Shown in pieces: positions 46,086-56,424 of a stretch of 64,000 bases of DNA. The translations under genes and the position numbers were made by a program. Position 1 is the first letter of the stretch; the number at the start of each line of letters is the position of its first letter. The notes below the pieces were generated by a model, which saw only the letters and a list, made by a program, of their open reading frames with translations, searched no databases and was not told the DNA's origin. This DNA is from DATBJG01 sp963790545. GTDB taxonomy: Bacteria > Acidobacteriota > Vicinamibacteria > Vicinamibacterales > JAMQPK01. The DNA lies in assembly GCA_963790545.1 (NCBI GenBank), contig CAWBPA010000017.1, positions 1-64,000 of the forward strand. Reading direction: 5' to 3'.

Positions 46086-47123
46086 ATGAGGCAACTTGTT
46101 CGAACGTTCAGCGCCGGGCTTGCGATGGTGATCGTCTCGTCCGCCACCATGGCCGGCGGGGGTCCGCAATCAAGTGCAGCTTCCGGCACCGCCCAACGTG
46201 ACAAATGGGTGGCCCCCCGCACGGCCGATGGACGTCCCAGCCTCGAGGGCGTCTGGGAAAACAACAGCGCCACTCCCCTGGAGCGCCCACGTCAGTTCGC
46301 GGACAAGCCGCTCCTGACCGACGAGGAGTTGTCGTCGCTCAAGCGCCGGGCGAGCGAGCTGTTTACGCCCGAGTCCGATGCAGTCTTTGGAGATGGCCTT
46401 TACCTTGCGCTCCTGTCCGACACTCGGCCCCGCGGACTGGGTGCGACTGGTACTTACAGTCAGAACTGGCTTCCGGATCGGTACTTCGAGCACCGCACAT
46501 CGCTCATCGTCGATCCCCCAGACGGAAGATTGCCCGCGCCGACCGCGGACGGCCAAAGGGCTCGCCTGGCGGCTGCCGGCAGGTTTGGCCGAGCGGCCAA
46601 TGCCGCGCAGGAGATGACCATTACCGATCGCTGCATCTACTACGGATTTCCGGATCTCTTTGCCGCCTACATGAGCGTCTACCGCATCGTCCAGTCACCA
46701 CAGTACGTGGCCATTCAGCTGGAGAAGATTCACGACACCCGGATCATCCCGCTGGACGGGCGTCCGCACCTGTCCCCTTCCCTGCGCAGCTATCTCGGAG
46801 ATTCGCGCGGACATTGGGAGGGTGAGACCCTCGTGGTCGAGACGACCAATTTCCATCCGAACGGAAATCCGATGGGCGGCTATACCGCGCTGTCGGACCA
46901 GAACCTTCGCTTGATCGAACGCTTCCGGCGCACGGCCCCGGATACCCTCGAGTACACGTTCACAGTAGACAACCCGACGATGTGGACGAGACCGTGGACG
47001 GCGGTGATCAATTGGAAGCAAGCGAAGGGCGAGCTCTACGAGTACGCCTGCCACGAGGGTAACTACAGCCTGCCTGGCATGCTGACGGGAGCTCGTGCTG
47101 ACGAGGCTGCCACGAGGCGCTGA
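46086..47123 (+). CDS. exported acidobacterial paralogue family protein (1 of 3)
   Basis: A 345-residue exported protein starting MRQLVRTFSAGLAMVIVSSA. After the signal come TADGRPSLEGVWENNSATPL, the Pro-rich SLIVDPPDGRLPAPTADGQR, RIIPLDGRPHLSPSLRSYLG and the hallmark GDSRGHWEGETLVVETTNFH. The end is MWTRPWTAVINWKQ and YEYACHEGNYSLPGMLTGA. Two further copies lie at 56933 and 57809. The family is abundant in Acidobacteriota and its biochemical role is unknown; the conserved W, H and G-x-W-x-G pattern suggests a secreted binding or enzymatic domain. Confidence 0.75.
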   Translation: MRQLVRTFSAGLAMVIVSSATMAGGGPQSSAASGTAQRDKWVAPRTADGRPSLEGVWENNSATPLERPRQFADKPLLTDEELSSLKRRASELFTPESDAVFGDGLYLALLSDTRPRGLGATGTYSQNWLPDRYFEHRTSLIVDPPDGRLPAPTADGQRARLAAAGRFGRAANAAQEMTITDRCIYYGFPDLFAAYMSVYRIVQSPQYVAIQLEKIHDTRIIPLDGRPHLSPSLRSYLGDSRGHWEGETLVVETTNFHPNGNPMGGYTALSDQNLRLIERFRRTAPDTLEYTFTVDNPTMWTRPWTAVINWKQAKGELYEYACHEGNYSLPGMLTGARADEAATRR

Positions 47124-47321
47124 CACTCCCTCCTTCCCCTGACGCGATCGGCCACGGAGCCGGTTCCCAACCTCTCTACCCCGTCCCGACCTTCCACGAC
47201 GAGTCTGTTTTTCGCCGATCGGCCCCGTCACGACATGTTTTGACGGGCCTGACCAGTAGCAAGTGAAGAGTCGTTGTGGTTCGCCGCCGTGAGAAGGACG
47301 AGAAACGCAAGGAGCTTCGTC

Positions 47322-49170
47322 ATGGATACCTTCTTTCACTTACACACCACTCGTAGGGCGCTCGTGGTCTTCCTCGTCGTTGTTCTAGTCTTGACAGGGT
47401 TTTCAACCCACTACACGGCTAACACTTCACAACCGCCGCTCCGCAACGATGGAGATGAACGCGGAAGAGAAGCCAGAGGCCGAAACAGGATTGAGGACTG
47501 TCTACCGAGCCAGGGAGGCCATAACGAGCGCGACCTAGACGATGGCAATCGCCATCGTCGTGGCAGACCAGAATGCGAGCCAGGCGCGAGCGGCGGCGTG
47601 GCCAGGAGTGACTTCAACGGCGACGGGTTCGCCGACCTGGCCGTCGGATACCCTTCGAGGATGAGGACAACGTCGGCAGCGTTGGGGCGGTCAACGTCAT
47701 CTACGGATCAGCGAACGGCCTGACCTCGACGGGAGACCAGTACCTGACGGAGGCCACATTCGGCTACTCGGTACCAGACCGACGATCGCTTCGGAGCGGC
47801 ATTAGCGGCGGGCGACTTCAACGGAGACGGTTGTTCAGACCTCGCGATCGGGATGCCTGGCTGGACGGAGCTAGCCGGCGGTCAAGACCACGGGGTTGTG
47901 CTGCTGATCGACGGCTCTGCTGATGGCCTTGTGACATCTGCCAACAGTGGCAGCCTATGTCCAGGCTCGTCGACCTCGGTAAATGGACCGCGAGACGCGC
48001 CCACCCTCACTGGCGTCGGGGGTAAGCTGGGGGCGGCGCTCGTCTGGGGCCACTTCAACACAGACGACTTCGCCAATCTCGGCCGTCGGCATCCCCGAGG
48101 CGGACGGCGCCTTACAATTCCAGGACAGGGGTGAGGTGCATGTTTTCTATGGTTCAGCGGACAGCCTCACACCGATCGGGGCCCAGAGCATCATCGGGGC
48201 TAAGGGAGGGTCACGATTTGGTGCCCCTCTCGCCGCGGGAGACTTCAACGGAGATGGGGTGTCTGACCTCGTAGGCGGCGGGCCTCTCCACAGTTTGGGG
48301 GCGTTTCTTTTCACGACCGATGCCGTCGGTTACGTGGAAATCTTTCCTGGCGGCCCGACTGGCCTTCAGCTTGACCAGAACCAATTCCTGTTCCAGAACG
48401 CAGAAGGCGTCGCGGACGCAGCCGAGTCAGATGATCTGTTCGGCTTCGCGCTCGCCACGGGTGATTTCAACGGCGACCTCCGCGACGATCTTGCTGTCGG
48501 TGTTCCGGGCGAAGATCTCCTCAGCAACACGGTGAATGGCGCTGGCGCCGTCCACGTGTTCTTTGGACGGCAGGGTCCCGGTGGCGACCTCGTCGACGCC
48601 GCCAACGATATGTTCTTCGGTCAAGGCAGCCTCGCGGGCGTGGCCATCGAGGCGGGTGACGCCATGGGTCGGGCGCTTGCGGCGGGAAAGTTCAACAACG
48701 ATGCCTTCGAGGACCTCGCGATCGGCGCCCCCGGTGAGGACATTGGCAGTATCAGCAACGCCGGTCTCGTCACCGTCGTCTATGGCGGGACGGACGGTCC
48801 GAATCTGACCAACATTCAGCATTGGCACCAGGACGTCACCGGCATACCGGACACCGCTGAGGAAGGGGATGAGTTCGGGCGCGCGCTCTCGGCTTGGAAC
48901 TTCGGCCGGAACGAGCGGCGTTGCTTTCCGATCACCCCCCCAAACTTCTGTGTCGACGTTCCGGTCACCGATCTCGCCATCGGCGTGCCGTTCGAGGATT
49001 TGCTCTCCGTCATCACGGGAACGCAGCAAGTCGACGCCGGGGCCATCGTCGTGATCTACGGAACCGCTGCGGGCCTGAGCGCGACGGGGTCGGAGTTCTG
49101 GCATCAGGACCGCGGCGGGATTGCCAGTGCCGCGTCTGCGGGCGATCGGTTCGGCGTAACACTGTATTGA
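47322..49170 (+). CDS. exported FG-GAP repeat protein A (three frameshifts)
   Basis: An exported integrin-alpha-like beta-propeller. The signal segment is ALVVFLVVVLVLTGFSTHY from the ATG with AAGGAG upstream. Seven FG-GAP units are readable, among them DFNGDGFADLAVG, DFNGDGCSDLAIG, DFNGDGVSDLVGG, DFNGDLRDDLAVG and KFNNDAFEDLAIG, with the D-x-N-x-D-G calcium-loop pattern. Frames break near 47648, 47775 and 48075. It ends DRFGVTLY, like the protein at 54053. FG-GAP propellers bind protein or glycan ligands at the surface. It is upstream of the CHAT gene on the same strand. Confidence 0.8.
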
Positions 49171-49329
49171 CGGGGGCGTCGTGATTCCCAGGTGCCTGGT
49201 GCTTCTTGCGACATGTCTGCTGTTCAGATGAACCAGGCGCCACTCCTATGCCCATCGCAGCCGGCCGGCGCCGTCACTCTTAATTGCTGAATCGCAAATC
49301 CCGAGTTAAGATCTCAGCGTTCCCTCGCC

Positions 49330-52300
49330 ATGACTCGGACTGCCTCTTGCGCGGTTCGCTCGCGTTTGTGCGGTCGGGCCGCCCTCTCGACGGTTGCCCT
49401 CCTTTTTCTATCCTCTGCGGCATTCCAGATCGTGCGTCACGAGCGCGCGACTGTCCTTCACGCGATGGCGCCATCACCGGCTCGAAGCGCGCAGAACGTC
49501 CAAGCTGCGGACGTGCGTCCGCTGGTCGCGGGCGCTGCCGTCGAACGCGAGCTCGCCGGAGACGCCACCCACACGTACGAAATCACGCTCGGCGCCGGTC
49601 AATTTGTCCATGTCGTGGTCGAGCAGCAGGGCCTCGATGCGGCCGTGACGGTAAACGGGCCGGATGGCACGGCGCTCGCCGAAGTAGATAGCCCTAACGG
49701 GATGTACGGACCGGAGCGAATGGTGCTCATCGCGGAGAGCTCGGGCGTTTTTCGTTTGGTTGTCACTCCTTACCGGGCAACCGGTCCGGTCGGCCGGTAT
49801 CAGATCAAAATCGAGGAACTGCGAGATGCGACGGCACGGGATCGCCAGCATGTCGTCGCCCAGACGCGCTTGATCGAGGCGCAGGCACTGTGGGCAAAAC
49901 GCACCGCCGACGCGTTGAGCCAGGCACTGCCGAAATTTGAAGAATCGCTCTCGCTCTGGAGAACTCTGGGAGATCGTCGCGGGGAGGGTGATGCGCTCTG
50001 GTATCTGGCAGACGTTCAGAATCTGCTGCAGGAACCTGTCAAGGCGCTGGCGATTCTGGACACGCTGCTCAAAGTGCAGCGGGACCTCGGTGACGTTCGA
50101 GGTGAAGCCGCCTCTCTCGAGCACATGGCCTCGAACTACAGATTTCTTGGCGAGTATCAGAAAGCGTTGGCGTCCCAGACCGACGCGCTGCGGCTCGCTC
50201 GGGCACTGAAGGATGAAGAGCTGGGAAACTTTTTGTCGGAGATGGGATGGATTTACTTCAGGCTGGGAGAACCTCGCCGAGCGCTCGAGTACTTTGAGGA
50301 GTCACTTCCGGTCCATCGAGACGAACGGTCTGCGCGACATGGAGGCCATTGCGCTCTGGGATATCGGGAGCGTGCACTTTTCATTGGGTGAGCTCAAGCA
50401 AGCGCTGACCTACTACACGCAGGCGCTTCCCATTACGGCAACGTTGAAGATGACCCGGCACCAGGCAAGCGTTTTGAGCTCGATCGGCGCCGTGTACCTG
50501 GCTCAGGGCGACGTTCGAAACGCGATCGACCACCTGCAAAAAGCGGTCGCGCTCAGTCGCGACGTCGGGCATCGCTCTGTCGAGGCGACAGCCCTGACGC
50601 GGATGGGCGATGCGTACGTCTCGCTCGCCGAGACCGAGAAGGCACTCGAGACGTTCAACCAGGCCCTCGCACTTCAGCGTGCCATGCAGGATCGAGAGTT
50701 CGAAGCCCTTACCCTCGCCGGGATGGCGCGCGCGGAGGTCGCGCGCGGAAACCTCTCGGCGGCTCGCGGACATCTGGAGAGGGCGCTCGACACTGTCGAA
50801 TCGCTGCGCTCGAGTGTGGCGCAGGAAAGTCTTCGCGCGACTTACCTCGCAACCAAGGAGGACCAGTACAAGCTCTATGTCGATCTGCTGATGAGGCTCG
50901 ACCTGGCAGAGCCGTCGGCTGGAACCGATGGACGAGCGGCGCTCGAAGCCAGCGAGCGCTGGCGGGCTCGATCCCTCCTTGAAATGCTCGTCGAATCGCG
51001 TGCGGACATTCGACAGGGTGTGGACGGGTCGCTGCTGGAACGTGAACGCCGGCTGCAAAGCCAGATCAACACGAGAGCCGAACGTCACGTTCAGTTGCTC
51101 AGCACGAAACGCACGCAACAGGCGGAGGTGGTTGGGAGACAGCTCGATGCCCTTGTTGACGAGGACCGGCAGGTGCAGGGTGAGATACGCGCCAAGAGTC
51201 CTGGCTATGCCGCCCTGACACAACCGCGGCCACTCAGCGTCGCGGAGATTCAGCGAGACGTGCTCGATCGGGATTCGCTGCTGCTGGAGTATTCGTTGGG
51301 AGCCGAGCGCAGCTATCTCTGGGCGGTGACACCCGATTCGTTCACCAGCTATGTGCTGCCCAAACGCGAAGAGATCGAGCCCCTCGCCCGCCGCGTTCAT
51401 GATCTGCTGAGCGCTCGTAATCAAAGTCCGGTTGGCGAGACTGCGGCCCAGCGCGCAACGCGGTTGAACGAGGCAGACGCCGCGTACCTGCAGGCCGGAG
51501 CCGCGTTGAGTCAGACGCTCCTTGGCCCGGTTGGCGACACGCTCGGCACCAAACGACTCATCATCGTCAGCGACGGCACCCTTCAGTACGTCCCGTTCGG
51601 TGCGTTGCCCGCACCGGCGTCAGATTCCGGGGTAAGCGTGTACCGTCCTTTGATCGTCGATCACGAGGTCGTCACCTTGCCATCGGCCTCCGTTCTGCAC
51701 GTGCTACGACAGGAACTGGCGGGGCGCCCGCCGGCGCCAAAGACGGTTGCTGTACCTCGCTGATCCAGTGTTCACGAAAGACGATCCGCGCTTCAGCCCC
51801 AGTCAGACGGTTGCGAACAGGAAACCCGAAGCACCGGCCGAAAACGTGTCGTCCCTGGATGTCCAGCGCGCTGCGAAAGAATCGGGCATGACAGCGTTCG
51901 CGCGGTTGCGGTTCAGCCGACAGGAAGCGGATGCTCTGGCGGCGCTCGCGCCCGGTAATCAGGTTTTGAAGGCCACAGATTTCGCTGCCAACAGGACAGC
52001 GGCTATGAGCCCGGAGCTCGGCAGCTATCGGATCGTCCACTTCGCAACGCACGGCCTGCTCAACAACTCCAACCCGGAATTGTCCGGCATCGTGCTGTCG
52101 CTCGTGGACGAGGCGGGGCGACCTCAGGACGGCTTTCTGCGGCTGCACGACATCTACAACCTGAAGCTCGGTGCCGACCTCGTCGTCTTGAGCGCCTGCC
52201 AGACCGCTCTCGGGAGGGACATACGAGGGGAAGGGCTCGTGGGGCTGACGCGAGGGTTCATGTACGCGGGCGCGCCTCGAGTGCTCGCAAGCTTGTGGAA

Positions 52301-52476
52301 CGTGGACGATCGCGCGACGGCCGAGCTGATGAAGCAGCTCTACGTCGCCGTCTTGAAGGATGGCCAATCTCCGGCAGCTGCGCTCCGAGCGGCGCAGGTG
52401 TCGATGTGGAAGACCAGGCGCTGGCAGTCGCCGGTACGACTGGGCCGCCTTCGTCCTGCAAGGCGAGTGGAGGTGA
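49330..52476 (+). CDS. exported PPC-TPR-CHAT protease-like protein (three frameshifts)
   Basis: About 1,048 residues after repair. A hydrophobic N-terminal segment (LSTVALLFLSSAAFQIV) suggests export or anchoring. A PPC-like beta domain lies at about residues 60-160 (HTYEITLGAGQFVHVVVEQQ, ESSGVFRLVVTPYRATGPVG). TPR repeats follow at about 185-480 (ALPKFEESLSLWRTLGDRRG, EYQKALASQTDALRLARALK, KALETFNQALALQRAMQDRE). A coiled coil precedes the CHAT domain. The catalytic His is in YRIVHFATHGLLNN (codon 52050) and the Cys in DLVVLSACQTALG (codon 52197), both intact. Frames break near 50325, 51757 and 52435. The true end WAAFVLQGEWR overlaps the next gene by GTGA. CHAT proteins are caspase-clan cysteine proteases. 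Confidence 0.85.
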
Positions 52477-53060
52477 GATCCGATCACAAGGGGTACGGTC
52501 TCACGCCAGCAGCGTTCGACAAGCTGCTCGCCTCACTCGATCCGGATCGAGAACGCGCCGGGGAGCGATACGAAGAAATCCGTCGCGGGCTCGTCTGTCT
52601 CTTCGAGTGGCGGGGCGCGCCGGACCCGGCCGATCATGCTGACGAAACCCTCAACCGGGTCGCCCGCAAGCTGGACGAAGGCACCGAGGTTGCCGATCCG
52701 TTCAGCTACGTGTACGGCGTCGCCAGGCTGGTTCTTCTCGAAGCCTACAAGTCGCGCGAGAAGGAGCGAGCCGTCATTGCACAGCTGCCGGCGAGGTCTC
52801 CACTACAACTCGATCCGGATGACACACTCCGGTTCGATTGTCTCGAGCGGTGCCTCGACGAGCTGCCACATGAGAGCCGGGACTTTCTCACCGTGTACTA
52901 TCAGGGCGATAAGCGCGTCAAGATCGAGAATCGGCAGCGGCTGGCGGACCGCCTTCGTATCCCATTGAATGCCCTGCGGTTGCGGGCGCGTCGCGCCAGG
53001 GAAAAGCTCGAGATGTGCGTGGAGACGTGCGTCAACCGGAGGTCGACCGCGCGGGTTTAG
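52473..53060 (+). CDS. divergent ECF-like sigma factor coupled to the CHAT gene
   Basis: A GTG start inside GTGA, overlapping the CHAT stop. 195 residues. A sigma-2-like helix bundle reads EEIRRGLVCLFEWRGAPDPA, DHADETLNRVARKLDEGTEV and YVYGVARLVLLEAYKSREKE. Sigma-4-like text is CLDELPHESRDFLTVYYQGD and NRQRLADRLRIPLNALRLRA, a helix-turn-helix. The usual ECF motif around DLxQ is replaced by DPADHADETL, so it is a divergent class. Translational coupling to a protease gene, and position before a membrane regulator, suggest a controlled sigma factor. Direct homology to sigma factors is an interpretation of pattern. Confidence 0.7.
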   Translation: MRSDHKGYGLTPAAFDKLLASLDPDRERAGERYEEIRRGLVCLFEWRGAPDPADHADETLNRVARKLDEGTEVADPFSYVYGVARLVLLEAYKSREKERAVIAQLPARSPLQLDPDDTLRFDCLERCLDELPHESRDFLTVYYQGDKRVKIENRQRLADRLRIPLNALRLRARRAREKLEMCVETCVNRRSTARV

Positions 53061-53120
53061 CTGGAGGAACGACACGTTTCGGCGAGTTTTGCCAGAATCA
53101 GTGAAAGGTCATATCTGGTA

Positions 53121-53978
53121 ATGCTGTCTGATGCTGATGAAGCACGGATTGTCGACTACCTTCTGGGCGAGCTGCCAGACGAGGATCGGACCCGGCTCGA
53201 GGAACAATTTCTCCGAGACGTGGAATACCGCGAACTGATTCGGGCGGTTGAAGACGATTTGATTGACGACTACGTGCGCGACGAGCTCGCCCCGCGCCAA
53301 CGCGAGCTGTTCGAGAAGCACTTCACCTCCCCCCACCGTCGTCAAAAGGTCGAATTGGCCAGGGCCTTGAGCCACCGGCTCAGCGAGCGCCCTCGTGTGA
53401 AGGAGTCGACACGGTGGAGCTTCCTGCGAGCTCCGAACTGGGCGTTCAGATACGCGCTTCCTGCCGCAGCCGCGCTGCTCCTCGCCGTCGCGGTGTGGTT
53501 CACGACCGGCCGGACTCCACCAACACAGCCCGGGCAGTCGCAGGCCGACCAGCAAGCTCAGAGTGGCACCCCCGCTCGGCCTGGCGAGCGTCAGGGCCAG
53601 AGCGAGCCCGATCCACAAACATCTCCTTCACAACTGGCGATTGCCACGTTCGTGCTGCCGCGTGGCCTCACGCGTCAAACCGTGGAGTCCACGACGTTTG
53701 TGGTCCCGCCCGGCACCGAACGCGTCCGGTTGCAACTGACGCTGGAAGCAGGAGACGACTACCCTGCGTATCGTGCCCAGCTACGCACGGCCAGGGGCGA
53801 TACCTCCTGGCAAAGCGGGAGAGTTCAGTCGGAAACGGGGCCGGCGGGACAATCGGTCGTGTTGGAGTTGCCGGCTGATGTCCTGCGGTCAGAGAAATAC
53901 GAGCTGACGCTCACCGGCCTCAACAAGGACATCGCTGAGGACATCGGCTACTACTACTTCGGCATCGTGAAGAAGTAG
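53121..53978 (+). CDS. membrane-anchored anti-sigma-like regulator
   Basis: A 285-residue single-pass protein. The acidic N-terminal cytoplasmic part (about 1-105) reads EARIVDYLLGELPDEDRTRL, ELIRAVEDDLIDDYVRDELA and RQRELFEKHFTSPHRRQKVE, a pattern seen in anti-sigma-type regulators without a zinc finger. The membrane segment is YALPAAAALLLAVAVWFTT. A Gln/Pro-rich linker leads to a periplasmic beta domain (STTFVVPPGTERVRLQLTLE, SVVLELPADVLRSEKYELTL). It follows the sigma-like gene by 60 bases. Function as an anti-sigma factor is inferred from position and topology. Confidence 0.65.
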   Translation: MLSDADEARIVDYLLGELPDEDRTRLEEQFLRDVEYRELIRAVEDDLIDDYVRDELAPRQRELFEKHFTSPHRRQKVELARALSHRLSERPRVKESTRWSFLRAPNWAFRYALPAAAALLLAVAVWFTTGRTPPTQPGQSQADQQAQSGTPARPGERQGQSEPDPQTSPSQLAIATFVLPRGLTRQTVESTTFVVPPGTERVRLQLTLEAGDDYPAYRAQLRTARGDTSWQSGRVQSETGPAGQSVVLELPADVLRSEKYELTLTGLNKDIAEDIGYYYFGIVKK

Positions 53979-54052
53979 ATCCCACCCTGCTCGCAATCGC
54001 TGCCGACATCTTTTGAAGGCTTCGGCCACTACGAGGTGAAAGGAGCCTCGCA

Positions 54053-56137
54053 ATGGCTAAAGTCACCAGTTCCCACAACACAGGAAAGACCTTGCTCGTT
54101 CTCATCATGAGCGCACTGATGGTCCTCCCACCAAGCGGCCTCGCTCACGGCAAATTACACCTGGACCGCAATGACGACCCGCGAGATCGCGGCGGTAATG
54201 CTCGCGCCCGATTGAAAGACTGTCTGCGGATTGGAAGTCAGGATAACGGTCAAGGGGAAGGTCGTGGTCGCCAAAGCCAGGATTGCCTTCCGGTTGGAAG
54301 CAGCAGCGGCGTCGCTCGAGGAGATTTCAACGGCGACAGCTTTGCCGATTTGGCAGTCGGCGTACCGCTCGAGAACACTCCCAGCGGCTCGAACGGAATC
54401 GATGCCGGCGCGGTCAATGTGATCTATGGCTCCACCAACGGGCTTACCGGCGACGGTACCGTTCCAGACCCGCACTTCTTCTCCCAGAATGCCGTGGGGG
54501 TTCCGTTCGGAACCGGCGAGGTCTTAGGCTCGGAGAGAGGGGATCATTTCGGTTCGGCGTTAGCGTCTGGTGACTTCAACGGGGATAACTTCTCAGACCT
54601 CGCGATAGGCGTCCCTCTTGAGGATACGGAAGCGTCCGAGGATGGGGGCAGAGTCGTCGTGATTTATGGTTCAAGCAACGGACTCGCCGCCGCAGGTGCG
54701 CCCGTTCTGCCGTCGCAGAGTTTTGACATTGCCGATTTCGATCAGAATTCGCCTTTTGCGGATGAGGAGTTTGGAAGAGCGTTGGCGTGGGGCGACTTCG
54801 ATGGCGACGGATTCGGAGACTTGGCAATAGGCGCGCCTGGGAACGGCGCGTTTCCCGTTGCACCGACACCTTTTTGCGGCAACCTGGGCTTTCCTCCTTG
54901 TCCGCCGCCCGCGCCACGCATCGGCGCTGTTTTTGTACTCTTCGGTTCGGAGAACGGCCTATCTGCGGCAAACGGTCAGTTCGGTGCGGGCCCGCGACAA
55001 CAACGCTGGAACCTAAACAGCAATCCGACTATTCCCGGTAACGGTGGCGACGGCGATCGCTTTGGTGACACGCTTGTTACGGGAGATTTTGATGGAGACC
55101 GTGTCACGGATCTCGCGATCGGTATTCCTTTCAGCTCGCTCCCCGTTGGGCTCGAGGATGCGGGAATGGTGTTGGTGATATTTGGGCTGTCTGATTTTGG
55201 GCTCGATCCCACTCAAGTGGTCACTTTCACCGAATTGACGCTCTTTAATCAAGCTGCCGCTCAAGAGACGGCCGAGGGGCGTCCCGAACTGGGGGCTGGG
55301 GCCGAACCTGGTGCGCTTTTCGGCAAAGCTCTCGCAGCCGGGGACTTCGATGGCGACGGCAATGATGACCTCGCTATGGCTGCTCCTCTCAGCGATCTTC
55401 GTGGTCCGGGCATCACGGGAATTGAACCGGGCGGACTTCTTCAAGCAGGTGCCTTGTGGATCAAGCACGGGCCGCTTCGTGGGAGTTTGACCGACCTTAC
55501 GCAGCTGGATACGGTACAGTACTGGGGGCAGTCGCTCGTGTTTCCCAACAGAAACACCGTCAATGAATTCAATGGCGTCGGCAGCCCGACAGAGGCAGGT
55601 GATTTGTTCGGCGCTGCCTTGGCTGCAGGCGACTTCAACGCCGATGGTCGAGACGATCTGGCGGTTGGCGCGCCTTCCGAGGATCTCTTTCTGCGGCGGG
55701 GAGGTATTCCCCAAACCATCGCGAACGCCGGAGCAGTCACCGTGATTTATGGTTCGGCTGCTGGCCTTTCAATCACCCCGCGAGCAGCCGAACTCTGGCA
55801 TCAGGATCTCATCAGTGCCGGCGAGGCAGAATTTGACGACCAGTTCGGCACCAGTCTCAGCGCGTGGAATTTCGATGGGATCGAGTTTCGCCTTTGTCCA
55901 CCCGGAACCTTTTGTAATCCCATTGTCAGATCGGCTGACCTGGTGATTGGCGTGCCGTTGGAGGACCTTCCGGTGTCGGGGCAAACGATTAGGGACTGCG
56001 GGCAAGTTAATGTGCTCTATGGCTCTTTTCGGAGTAACGGTCTAACAACGTTGAATGTCCAACGTTGGCACCAGGGTAGTCACCCCGGCTTGGGCAGTCG
56101 CGAGACAAGCGATCGCTTCGGGAGTGCCCTGTATTGA
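54053..56137 (+). CDS. exported FG-GAP repeat protein B
   Basis: A complete 694-residue exported protein. AAAGGAGCC precedes the ATG and the signal segment is LVLIMSALMVLPPSGLAHG. Seven FG-GAP units: DFNGDSFADLAVG, DFNGDNFSDLAIG, DFDGDGFGDLAIG, DFDGDRVTDLAIG, DFDGDGNDDLAMA, DFNADGRDDLAVG and a final SADLVIG. Recurring strands such as VNVIYGSTNGL and VVVIYGSSNGL complete the blades. It ends DRFGSALY. The same layout as protein A at 47322 shows they are paralogues flanking the CHAT/sigma/regulator genes. Confidence 0.9.
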   Translation: MAKVTSSHNTGKTLLVLIMSALMVLPPSGLAHGKLHLDRNDDPRDRGGNARARLKDCLRIGSQDNGQGEGRGRQSQDCLPVGSSSGVARGDFNGDSFADLAVGVPLENTPSGSNGIDAGAVNVIYGSTNGLTGDGTVPDPHFFSQNAVGVPFGTGEVLGSERGDHFGSALASGDFNGDNFSDLAIGVPLEDTEASEDGGRVVVIYGSSNGLAAAGAPVLPSQSFDIADFDQNSPFADEEFGRALAWGDFDGDGFGDLAIGAPGNGAFPVAPTPFCGNLGFPPCPPPAPRIGAVFVLFGSENGLSAANGQFGAGPRQQRWNLNSNPTIPGNGGDGDRFGDTLVTGDFDGDRVTDLAIGIPFSSLPVGLEDAGMVLVIFGLSDFGLDPTQVVTFTELTLFNQAAAQETAEGRPELGAGAEPGALFGKALAAGDFDGDGNDDLAMAAPLSDLRGPGITGIEPGGLLQAGALWIKHGPLRGSLTDLTQLDTVQYWGQSLVFPNRNTVNEFNGVGSPTEAGDLFGAALAAGDFNADGRDDLAVGAPSEDLFLRRGGIPQTIANAGAVTVIYGSAAGLSITPRAAELWHQDLISAGEAEFDDQFGTSLSAWNFDGIEFRLCPPGTFCNPIVRSADLVIGVPLEDLPVSGQTIRDCGQVNVLYGSFRSNGLTTLNVQRWHQGSHPGLGSRETSDRFGSALY

Positions 56138-56163
56138 CCGTATGAGTGTGTGAGCGAACGGAT

Positions 56164-56189
56164 CCTGGGCAGCCCGAAGGCTGCCCAGG
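56164..56189 (+). terminator. hairpin after FG-GAP protein B
   Basis: CCTGGGCAGCC and GGCTGCCCAGG are perfect 11-base arms around a CGAA tetraloop, 26 bases after the stop. There is no T-run, so it may be a Rho-aided or bidirectional terminator. Confidence 0.65.
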
Positions 56190-56307
56190 GAAGCCTGCTC
56201 GGCCGAAAGTCCCCTGTTTTCTGCTGCCCACCAACGCCATTTTGAGCGACAATCAGCACACGTAACATGACGGGCCAGGCGCGCACGGCGCGCCTGCGAA
56301 CCGGGGC

Positions 56308-56337
56308 CCCCGACGCGCGTTTTTCAGCGCGTTGGGG
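56308..56337. other. intergenic hairpin in G-rich spacer
   Basis: Arms CCCCGACGCGC and GCGCGTTGGGG pair with one G-T wobble around a GTTTTTCA loop. A long G-rich stretch (GGGGTGGGAGGGAGCGGAGC and similar) follows up to the DUF6152 gene. No gene is seen in 56138-56424. Confidence 0.5.
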
Positions 56338-56424
56338 TGGGAGGGAGCGGAGCGGGGTGTTGGGGTCCCCGCGAGCGACCGAGCCGGGGTGTGAGGCGGA
56401 GCCCCACGTAGACATGAGGTGAAT

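Noticed and set aside
49330..53060. A CRISPR-linked type III-E system around the CHAT protein
   Set aside because: No CRISPR repeats or Cas7-like genes anywhere in the window; only the protease/sigma logic is shared.
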